The translations under genes and the position numbers were made by a program. Below, in pieces: positions 57,695 to 64,000 of a stretch of 64,000 nucleotides of DNA. Origin of the DNA: Saccharopolyspora shandongensis (GTDB taxonomy: Bacteria; Actinomycetota; Actinomycetes; Mycobacteriales; Pseudonocardiaceae); the NCBI RefSeq assembly GCF_900106995.1, contig NZ_FNOK01000003.1:124001-188000 (forward strand). Reading direction: 5' to 3'. Below the pieces are notes generated by a model. It saw only the letters and a list, made by a program, of their open reading frames with translations. It was not told where the DNA came from and ran no database searches. Within the stretch, counting starts at the first letter, position 1, and each line of letters opens with the position of its first letter.

Positions 57695-58762
57695 TCAGTC
57701 CTTCGCGTCCTTGCCGTTGCCGTCGGCGCTGCGCGCCTCCGCGCGTTCGTCTCCCGAGTCGTCCGAGCCCTTCGGCTCGTCCTTGCCCTCGTCCTCGTCC
57801 GCATCGTCGGCCGTCGCCTTCGGCTCCTCGGCGGGCCGCTCCGGCGTCGCGGCGGTGTCGTCGTCGCCGGGCATCGGCTTGCCGCGCAGCAGCTCGGGGT
57901 CCTCGCGCTTGCCGCGCACGTACAGCAGGTACAGGACCGCGCCGGCGAAGACGATCAGGGAGGTGAAGACGTTAATGCGGATGCCGAGGATGTGCGTGGC
58001 GTCGTCGGTGCGCATCATCTCGATCCACACCCGGCCGGCCGTGTAGCCGGCGACGTAGAGCGCGAACACCCGGCCGTGGCCCATCCGGAACTTGCGGTCC
58101 GCCCAGATGATCAGGAGGAAGACACCGAGATTCCACAGCAGCTCGTACAGGAACGTCGGGTGCACGACCGTGACCGGCGTGCTGTCCATCGCCACGCCCG
58201 TGATGGGGTCGGCGAGCCCGGTCGCCGGGTCGATGCGCCGGTAGATCTCCAGGCCCCAGGGCAGGTCCGTCGGCGCGCCGTAGAGCTCCTGGTTGAACCA
58301 GTTGCCGAGGCGGCCGATGGCCTGCGCGAGGATGATGCCGGGCGCGACCGCGTCGGCGAACGCGGCCAGCGGCACGCCCCGGCGGCGGCAGCCGATCCAG
58401 GCGCCGACCGCACCGAGCGCCACGGCGCCCCAGATGCCCAGGCCGCCTTCCCACACCTTGAGGGCGTCCAGCGGGTTGCGGTCCGGCCCGAAGTACTTGT
58501 ACCAGTCGGTGGCGACGTGGTAGAGCCGACCGCCGACCAGCCCGAACGGCACCGCGAACACCGCGATGTCGATGACCGTGCCCTCGCGTCCGCCGCGCGC
58601 CACCCAGCGGCGGCTGCCGATCCAGACCGCCGCGATGATGCCGGCGATGATGCACAACGCGTAGGCGCGCAGCGGGATCGGGCCGATGAACCAAACCCCT
58701 TGCGGCGGGCTGGGGATGGTGGCCAGGAACGGACTCGCCAAGGCGGCAACCGGGGCACTCAC
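57695..58762 (-). CDS. lgt: Prolipoprotein diacylglyceryl transferase
   Basis: 355 residues from GTG 58762; the longer frame from 58804 lacks support. The start follows a TACGGT box and has no ribosome site. Seven hydrophobic helices and the Lgt signature GRLGNWFNQELYG, plus GLVGGRLYHVATDW. Reaction: transfers diacylglycerol from phosphatidylglycerol to the lipobox cysteine of prolipoproteins. The last 60 residues (about 296-355) form an acidic, Asp/Glu/Lys-rich cytoplasmic tail not found in short Lgt proteins. It follows the trp genes on the same strand. Confidence 0.95.
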   Translation of the reverse strand: MSAPVAALASPFLATIPSPPQGVWFIGPIPLRAYALCIIAGIIAAVWIGSRRWVARGGREGTVIDIAVFAVPFGLVGGRLYHVATDWYKYFGPDRNPLDALKVWEGGLGIWGAVALGAVGAWIGCRRRGVPLAAFADAVAPGIILAQAIGRLGNWFNQELYGAPTDLPWGLEIYRRIDPATGLADPITGVAMDSTPVTVVHPTFLYELLWNLGVFLLIIWADRKFRMGHGRVFALYVAGYTAGRVWIEMMRTDDATHILGIRINVFTSLIVFAGAVLYLLYVRGKREDPELLRGKPMPGDDDTAATPERPAEEPKATADDADEDEGKDEPKGSDDSGDERAEARSADGNGKDAKD

Positions 58763-58819
58763 GCCGCTTACCGTATCGGTCGCTCCACGAATGGTGAGCA
58801 CCACCCGGCCCCTGGCGGA

Positions 58820-58866
58820 GCGAACGGCCCGTTCGCCTCGTTAGAAGGCGCGAACAGGCCGTTCGC
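58820..58866. promoter_or_regulatory. Two tandem 17-bp palindromes between trpA and lgt
   Basis: GCGAACGGCCCGTTCGC (58820-58836) and GCGAACAGGCCGTTCGC (58850-58866), 30 bp apart start to start, about three helical turns. They could be a pair of operators for lgt or alternative hairpins ending the trp transcript. Confidence 0.55.
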
Positions 58867-58872
58867 AACGGA

Positions 58873-59667
58873 TCAGCGCGACCGGACGCCCCGGGCGAGT
58901 TCCGCGGTGAGCTCGCGGACGCCGGCGGGGCCGTCCTGCTCGGCGCGGGTGACGAAGGCGGAGCCGACGATGACGCCGTCGGCGAAGCCGGCCACCTCGG
59001 CGGCCTGCTCGCCGTTGCGCACGCCCAGGCCGACGCCGATCGGCAGGTCGGTGTGCGCGCGGGTGCGCTGCACGAGCCCGGCCGCGGCCGAGCCGACGCT
59101 CTCGCGCGCCCCGGTCACGCCCATCACCGAGGTGGCGTAGACGAAGCCGCTGGTGGCCTTGGCGGTCAGCGCCAGCCGCTCCTCCGTCGACGACGGGGCG
59201 ACCAGGAAGATCCGGTCCAGGCCGTGCGCGTCGGTCGCGGCGATCCAGTCCTCGCCCTCGTCCGGGATCAGGTCCGGGGTGATCGCGCCGAGCCCGCCGG
59301 CCGCCTTGAGGTCGCGGGCGAACGCGTCCGGGCCGTAGTGGTGCACCGGGTTCCAGTAGGTCATCACCACGGCGTGGCCGCCGGCGTCGGCGATCGAGGA
59401 CACCACGTCGAAGACGTCGCGCAGCCGGAACCCGGCGCGCAGCGCCTTGTCGCTGGCGGCCTGGATGGTGGGGCCGTCCATCACCGGGTCGGAGAACGGG
59501 ATGCCGACCTCGACGATGTCGCAGCCGGTCGAACCATCGGTGCCGGTCAGCATCGCGCTGAACAGCTCCTTGGACTCCTCGACGGTCGGGTACCCGGCGG
59601 GCAGGTAGCCGATCAGGGCGGCCCGCTGCTCTTCCCGGCAGTTCTGGAAGACCTCGCGCAGGTTCAC
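58873..59667 (-). CDS. trpA: Tryptophan synthase alpha subunit
   Basis: 264 residues, GTG 59667 overlapping the trpB stop (GTGA), with GAGGAG upstream. The TIM barrel carries the catalytic E53 in [11 protein letters not shown] and D64 in MDGPTIQ, and the phosphate-binding GVGLGVRN near the end. Reaction: indole-3-glycerol phosphate to indole and glyceraldehyde 3-phosphate, with indole channelled to TrpB. Confidence 0.96.
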   Translation of the reverse strand: MNLREVFQNCREEQRAALIGYLPAGYPTVEESKELFSAMLTGTDGSTGCDIVEVGIPFSDPVMDGPTIQAASDKALRAGFRLRDVFDVVSSIADAGGHAVVMTYWNPVHHYGPDAFARDLKAAGGLGAITPDLIPDEGEDWIAATDAHGLDRIFLVAPSSTEERLALTAKATSGFVYATSVMGVTGARESVGSAAAGLVQRTRAHTDLPIGVGLGVRNGEQAAEVAGFADGVIVGSAFVTRAEQDGPAGVRELTAELARGVRSR

Positions 59668-60941
59668 CGCGACTCCTCGTTGTCGTCGTTGTTCTCGTCG
59701 ACGAGCCCGAAGTACTTCGCCGCGGTGTCCATGTCCTTGTCGCCCCGGCCGGAGAGGTTGACCAGGATGATCGCCTCCGGGCCGAGCTCCTGGCCGAGCT
59801 TGATCGCGCCGGCCAGCGCGTGCGCCGACTCGATGGCCGGGATGATGCCCTCGGTGCGGGACAGCAGCCGGAAGGCGTGCATGGCCTCGTCGTCGGTGAC
59901 CGAGCGGTACTCGGCGCGCCCGATGTCCTTCAGGTACGAGTGCTCGGGCCCCACGCCCGGGTAGTCGAGCCCGGCGGAGATCGAGTAGGCCTCGATGACC
60001 TGGCCGTCGTCGTCCTGCAGCAGGTACGAGCGGGCCCCGTGCAGCGTGCCGGGCGTGCCCTCGCAGAGGGTGGCGCCGTGCTCGCCGGAGGCGATGCCGT
60101 GCCCGCCGGGTTCGAAGCCGACCAGCCGCACGTCCGGGTCGTCGATGAAGCCGTGGAAGATGCCGATGGCATTGGAGCCGCCGCCGACGCAGGCCGCGAC
60201 GACGTCGGGCAGCCGGCCGGTCAGCTCGAGCACCTGCCGGCGGGCCTCGTCGCCGATGACCTTGTGGAAGTTGCGCACCATCATCGGGAACGGGTGCGAC
60301 CCGGCCGCGGTGCCCAGCAGGTAGTGGGTGTGGTCGACGTTGGCGACCCAGTCGCGCAGCGCCTCGTTGATGGCGTCCTTGAGGGTCGCCGAGCCGCTGC
60401 TGACCGGGATGACCTCGGCGCCGAGCAGCCGCATCCGGGCGACGTTGAGGGCCTGCCGCTCGGTGTCCACCTTGCCCATGTAGATGACGCATTCGAGGCC
60501 CAGCAGCGCACAGGCGGTCGCGGTGGCGACGCCGTGCTGCCCGGCCCCGGTCTCGGCGATGACCCGGCGCTTGCCCATCCGCTTGACCAGCAACGCCTGC
60601 CCCAGCACGTTGTTGATCTTGTGCGAGCCGGTGTGGTTGAGGTCCTCCCGCTTGAGCAGGATCCGAGCGCCGCCGGCGTGCTCGGCGAACCGCTTCGCCT
60701 CGGTCAGCAGCGACGGGCGCCCGGCGTAGTTGCGCAGCAGGTCGTCGAGCTCGGCGAGGTACTGCGGGTCGCTCTGCGCCTTGGCGTACTCGGCGGCGAG
60801 CTCGTCCTGGGCGGCGATCAGCGCCTCCGGCATGAACCGGCCGCCGTAGACCCCGAAATGCCCGCGCTCGTCCGGGTCGTGCCCCTCCGGCACGGGCTTG
60901 CCCGGTCGGTGGGCGCGCGCGGTCTCTGCGCCTACGGTCAT
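59664..60941 (-). CDS. trpB: Tryptophan synthase beta subunit
   Basis: 425 residues, ATG 60941 behind AGGAGG. PLP lysine K108 in [11 protein letters not shown], with [10 protein letters not shown] and [10 protein letters not shown] for substrate and phosphate binding. It has the usual length of TrpB1. Reaction: indole plus serine to tryptophan. It is coupled to trpA by a 4-bp overlap and follows trpC by 54 bp. Confidence 0.97.
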   Translation of the reverse strand: MTVGAETARAHRPGKPVPEGHDPDERGHFGVYGGRFMPEALIAAQDELAAEYAKAQSDPQYLAELDDLLRNYAGRPSLLTEAKRFAEHAGGARILLKREDLNHTGSHKINNVLGQALLVKRMGKRRVIAETGAGQHGVATATACALLGLECVIYMGKVDTERQALNVARMRLLGAEVIPVSSGSATLKDAINEALRDWVANVDHTHYLLGTAAGSHPFPMMVRNFHKVIGDEARRQVLELTGRLPDVVAACVGGGSNAIGIFHGFIDDPDVRLVGFEPGGHGIASGEHGATLCEGTPGTLHGARSYLLQDDDGQVIEAYSISAGLDYPGVGPEHSYLKDIGRAEYRSVTDDEAMHAFRLLSRTEGIIPAIESAHALAGAIKLGQELGPEAIILVNLSGRGDKDMDTAAKYFGLVDENNDDNEESR

Positions 60942-60995
60942 TGCCTTACCTCCTGTGCCTTGCGCCGAACCCTGGAACTCGCGGAACCGGTCCGG

Positions 60996-61805
60996 CTACC
61001 GGCTCGGCCGCGGGCACGCTGGGTGCGACCCTGCAGTCACCAGCTGGGTGACCGCCGTCTTGGGATTGTCGCTCGTCACCAGGCCCTCACCGACCAGCAC
61101 GGCGTCCGCGCCGGATCCCGCGTAGGCCATCAGGTCGCTCGGACCGCGGACCCCCGACTCGGCGATCTTGAGAACCTCCTGCGGCAACCCCGGCGCGATC
61201 CGCCCGAACACGTCGCGGTCCACCTCGAGCGTATGCAGGTTGCGCGCGTTGATGCCAATTACTTTCGCACCGGCCTCCAGCGCGCGGTCGGCCTCTTCGG
61301 CGGTGTGCACCTCGATCAGCGCCGTCATGCCCAGCGATTCGACCCGGTCCAGCAGCGCTTCCAGCGCGTTCTGCTCCAGGGCCGCGACGATGAGCAGCAC
61401 CATGTCCGCGCCGTGCGCACGGGCCTCGTGAACCTGGTACGGGCTGATGATGAAGTCCTTGCGCAGCAGGGGCGTGTTGACCCTGGCGCGGACCGCGTCG
61501 AAGTCGGCCAGCGAGCCGCCGAACCGGCGCTGCTCGGTGAGCACGCTGATGACCCGCGCCCCGGCGGCGGCGTAGTCGGCGGCGAGATCGGCCGGCTCGC
61601 CGATCTCGGCCAGCTCGCCCTTGGACGGGCTGCGCCGCTTGACCTCCGCGATCACGCCCACGCCCGGCGCCCGCAGCGCGGCGAGCACGTCGCGCGGGGG
61701 TGCCGCCGCGGCGGACAGCTGTTTGATCTCGTCGAAGGGAATCGCGGATTCGCGAACCGCCAGATCTTCGCGAACGCCTTCGATGATTGATTCCAGAACG
61801 GTCAC
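60996..61805 (-). CDS. trpC: Indole-3-glycerol phosphate synthase
   Basis: 269 residues, GTG 61805. TIM-barrel blocks: [15 protein letters not shown] with the catalytic lysine, [19 protein letters not shown] and [10 protein letters not shown]. Reaction: CdRP to indole-3-glycerol phosphate. Its start overlaps the stop of a small upstream ORF by 4 bp (GTGA), with GAGGTG further upstream. It is a single-domain TrpC without the TrpF fusion. Confidence 0.96.
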   Translation of the reverse strand: MTVLESIIEGVREDLAVRESAIPFDEIKQLSAAAAPPRDVLAALRAPGVGVIAEVKRRSPSKGELAEIGEPADLAADYAAAGARVISVLTEQRRFGGSLADFDAVRARVNTPLLRKDFIISPYQVHEARAHGADMVLLIVAALEQNALEALLDRVESLGMTALIEVHTAEEADRALEAGAKVIGINARNLHTLEVDRDVFGRIAPGLPQEVLKIAESGVRGPSDLMAYAGSGADAVLVGEGLVTSDNPKTAVTQLVTAGSHPACPRPSR

Positions 61806-61897
61806 GCGAACACCTCGCCGGCCGTGTCCCGCACACTCGCCTTCAGGTTGGTCCGCAAGTAACCAGATGCGCAGATGAACTCATTGCGCTCGATCAC
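61802..61897 (-). CDS. Unrecognised small ORF coupled to trpC
   Basis: 31 residues from GTG 61897, with GGGGAG at ideal spacing; an in-frame ATG at 61927, just after a TAGCAT box, would give a 41-residue leaderless version. The peptide starts [16 protein letters not shown] and ends [12 protein letters not shown], with one cysteine and no tryptophan, so it is not a classical trp attenuator. It ends inside the trpC start codon. Its clean ribosome site and overlap suggest it is translated. I do not recognise the family. Confidence 0.5.
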   Translation of the reverse strand: MIERNEFICASGYLRTNLKASVRDTAGEVFA

Positions 61898-62081
61898 GAC
61901 ACTCCCCTTCCCGCCGTGCCGTCGCATGGCCGATGCTAAACCTCACCGGCCACCGGTCCCACCAAGGGGTAGCCCAACGTCCCTGCGCAACAAGGACCTT
62001 CGGCCCTGGCGACGCGCCCGGTCACCGGCTCGGGGCCGCGCCGAACTGGGTTTTCCACCCTTCGGTGAATTTGAAATATTT

Positions 62082-62702
62082 TCAGCGATCCTGCTCGTCC
62101 GTTGGATCGCGCCCGGCGTCCAAGTCGTTCCACATCTGCCGGTCCGGATCGTGGGATTTCTGCTTCGCGGCACCCGGAGCCGAATATTTCGCGCCCATCG
62201 CGGGCATCCGGCCGGCCCGGAACGCCACCAGCGCACCGGCGACGAACAGCAGCAGAGCACCTGCGGCCATCAACAGCAACCCGTACGGCCGACTGGCCAT
62301 CTCGCCGATCGGCGTGCTGCCCGGCGGCACGTCACCGGCCGACCCGGTCGCGAACCAGCCGGAGCCGAACTGCTGGAACACCCGCCAGCCCAGCACGGCC
62401 CCCGCGACCGCGATGAGGGCGCCGACCACGCGCCGCAGCCACCCGCCGGTGGCCAGCACCGCGGCGACGGCGGCCAGCGCCGCCAGCGCCATCGGCACCA
62501 GCTCCGGGCGGATGTCCCCGCCGGTGATCCCGGCGGAGACCTCGGTGCCGAAGGGCGTGCGGAACCGCTGCTCCACCCAGACGAGCGCGCTCGCGCCCCA
62601 GAGCAGGCCGGCGGCGACCAGCGCCAGCAGCACCACCGACCACAGCAGGCCCTTCGACCGCGCGGGCCGGGGGCTCGGCTCAGATCCCGGCTCGGTGGTC
62701 AA
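62082..62702 (-). CDS. Trp biosynthesis-associated membrane protein (TIGR02234 family)
   Basis: 206 residues, TTG 62702 with GGGGGAG upstream; it overlaps the end of trpE by 23 bp. Four hydrophobic helices, with the block [32 protein letters not shown] in family style (visible in short pieces). Actinobacteria keep this gene between trpE and trpC, but its role is unknown. The C-terminal 40 residues are polar. A 154-184-bp gap with an AT-rich patch (about 62067-62085) separates it from the small ORF and probably holds an internal promoter. Confidence 0.88.
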   Translation of the reverse strand: MTTEPGSEPSPRPARSKGLLWSVVLLALVAAGLLWGASALVWVEQRFRTPFGTEVSAGITGGDIRPELVPMALAALAAVAAVLATGGWLRRVVGALIAVAGAVLGWRVFQQFGSGWFATGSAGDVPPGSTPIGEMASRPYGLLLMAAGALLLFVAGALVAFRAGRMPAMGAKYSAPGAAKQKSHDPDRQMWNDLDAGRDPTDEQDR

Positions 62703-64000
62703 CCCGCTCCCCCATCGCCCGTTCGGTCGCGGGCCGCGACAGCGTCTCGGCCGTCGCCACCGCGTTGAGCACCGCGCGCGCCTTGTTCAGGCATTCCTGG
62801 TCCTCGGCGACCGGGTCGGAGTCGGCCACGATGCCGCCGCCGGCCTGCACGTAAGCGGTGCCGTCGCGCACCAGTGCGGTGCGGATCGCGATCGCCGTGT
62901 CCGCGTCGCCGGCGAAGTCCAGGTAGCCCACCACGCCGCCGTACTGGGCGCGCCGGGTCGGCTCCAGCTCCTCGATCAGCTCCAGCGCGCGCGGCTTCGG
63001 CGCGCCGGAGAGCGTGCCCGCCGGGAAGCAGGCGGCGACCGCGTCGAACGCCGTCCGGCCTTCGGCGAGCTGACCGGTCACCGTGGACACGATGTGCATG
63101 ACGTGGCTGTAGCGCTCGATGCGGAAGAAGTCGACGACGTGCACCGAACCCGGCTTGCAGACCCGCCCCAGGTCGTTGCGGCCGAGGTCGACGAGCATCA
63201 GGTGCTCGGCGCGCTCCTTGTCGTCGTTGATGAGCTCCTTCTCCAGCAGCGCGTCCTCGTCCTCGTCGGCGCCGCGCCAGCGGGTCCCGGCGATCGGGTG
63301 CGTGGTCGCCTGCCCGTCGCGCACCGTGACCAGCGATTCGGGGCTGGAGCCGACGATGTCGAACGGCGTGCCGCCGTCGGGGGCGTCCAGCCGCAGCAGG
63401 TACATGTACGGGCTCGGGTTGGTGGTGCGCAGGACCCGGTAGATGTCCAGGGCGTCCGCGCTGGTCTCGATCTCGAACCGCTGCGACACCACGACCTGGA
63501 ACGCCTCGCCGGCCCGGATCGCCTCCTTGGCCTTCTCGATCGCCGCGTAGTGCTCGTCGGGCTGGCGGCGCCGGATGAACTGCGGGGCGGGCCGGGAGAA
63601 CGTGGCGACCGTCGGCGCGGTCGGGGTGCACAGCGCCTCGGTCATCTCGTCCAGGCGGCGCACCGCGTCGTCGTAGGCCGCGTCGACGCGCTCCGGGCTG
63701 TCGTCCCAGTTCACCGCGTTGGCGATGAGCGTGATGGTGCCCTCGTGGTGGTCCAGCGCGGCGAGGTCGGTGGCCAGCAGCATCACCATCTCGGGGATCT
63801 GCAGGTCGTCCTCGGTCAGGTTCGGCAGCCGCTCCAGCCTGCGGACCGCGTCGTAGCCGAGGTAGCCGACCATGCCGCCGGTCAGCGGCGGCAGCCCGGG
63901 GAGCGGGTCGGTCTGCAGCAGCCGGACCGTCTCGCGCAGCGCCTGCAGCGGGTCGCCGCTGTCGGGCAGACCCACCGGCGGCTTGCCCGTCCAGTGCGCT
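62680..64000 (-). CDS. trpE: Anthranilate synthase component I (partial, 5' end outside window)
   Basis: The frame is open to the right edge; 440 codons are visible. Chorismate-binding signatures are present: [65 protein letters not shown] and [16 protein letters not shown]. Reaction: chorismate and ammonia to anthranilate. Feedback and leader control lie outside the window. It heads the visible trp operon. Confidence 0.97.
   Translation of the reverse strand, partial: AHWTGKPPVGLPDSGDPLQALRETVRLLQTDPLPGLPPLTGGMVGYLGYDAVRRLERLPNLTEDDLQIPEMVMLLATDLAALDHHEGTITLIANAVNWDDSPERVDAAYDDAVRRLDEMTEALCTPTAPTVATFSRPAPQFIRRRQPDEHYAAIEKAKEAIRAGEAFQVVVSQRFEIETSADALDIYRVLRTTNPSPYMYLLRLDAPDGGTPFDIVGSSPESLVTVRDGQATTHPIAGTRWRGADEDEDALLEKELINDDKERAEHLMLVDLGRNDLGRVCKPGSVHVVDFFRIERYSHVMHIVSTVTGQLAEGRTAFDAVAACFPAGTLSGAPKPRALELIEELEPTRRAQYGGVVGYLDFAGDADTAIAIRTALVRDGTAYVQAGGGIVADSDPVAEDQECLNKARAVLNAVATAETLSRPATERAMGERVDHRAGI

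Noticed and set aside
61802..61927. Classical tryptophan attenuator peptide before trpC
   Set aside because: The peptide has no tryptophan codon and no following terminator; it overlaps trpC directly.

Overview
This is a high-GC actinobacterial chromosome segment. Gene order, very frequent GTG/TTG starts, a SigB/SigF-type sigma factor with its anti-sigma kinase, the gltBD and trpE-trpCBA-lgt arrangements and a 13E12-type HNH gene all point to a mycelial actinomycete. Pseudonocardiaceae such as Saccharopolyspora would fit, but that genus call is inference. The window is mostly housekeeping and primary metabolism. I see no PKS/NRPS cluster, prophage, insertion sequence, CRISPR array, rRNA or tRNA. 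Many genes have no Shine-Dalgarno and start 5-9 nt after a TANNNT box, so leaderless transcription looks common.

Layout. 0-5 kb: the end of an ATP-dependent DNA ligase, a DsbA-like/VKOR disulfide pair, an anti-sigma/sigma pair behind a SigF-type promoter, and an M23 peptidase. 5-11.4 kb: a sulfur-flavoured block. A cysteine-containing leader peptide precedes a TauE/SafE transporter. It faces a UDP-sulfoquinovose synthase (SQD1 family), which is clustered with a GtrA flippase, a polyprenyl-phosphate-type GT2, a GT-C-like membrane protein and a nucleotide-sugar epimerase. This resembles a three-component Gtr glycosylation system fed by a sulfosugar and is the most interesting region here. 11.4-16.8 kb: SRPBCC protein, the split Tm-1-like pair, YbaB-like and ribbon-helix-helix small proteins, and an acyl-CoA dehydrogenase operon with a divergent TetR regulator and an obvious operator.

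16.8-29 kb is one-carbon and glycine metabolism. A tandem glycine riboswitch drives gcvT-glyA, followed by a CycA-like permease. A two-component system and a DedA protein intervene. Then comes a methylamine (probably glycine betaine) demethylation set: Rieske oxygenase and dimethylglycine-oxidase-like flavoprotein on one strand, ferredoxin and reductase on the other, around a shared regulatory gap. 29-31 kb holds the HNH gene and a 570-bp non-coding island with a large inverted repeat and a (CCCCAA)4 tract. 31-38 kb: DedA, PBP4-type carboxypeptidase, LysE exporter with an Lrp regulator, TesB thioesterase, pyruvate kinase, VanZ and DUF2461 proteins.

38-47.6 kb: a structured gap, a DUF4440 protein, a large ATPase/LuxR regulator, a lytic transglycosylase, a GntR/gluconate permease pair, the RNA-polymerase motor HelD, and a cupin. 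47.8-64 kb: glutamate synthase gltBD, a cobalamin riboswitch with btuFCD-like transporter genes, an orphan XRE regulator with its own leader ORF, lgt, and the tryptophan operon. The operon reads, in transcription order, trpE, a Trp-associated membrane protein, a small undescribed ORF, trpC, trpB, trpA, and it leaves the window inside trpE.
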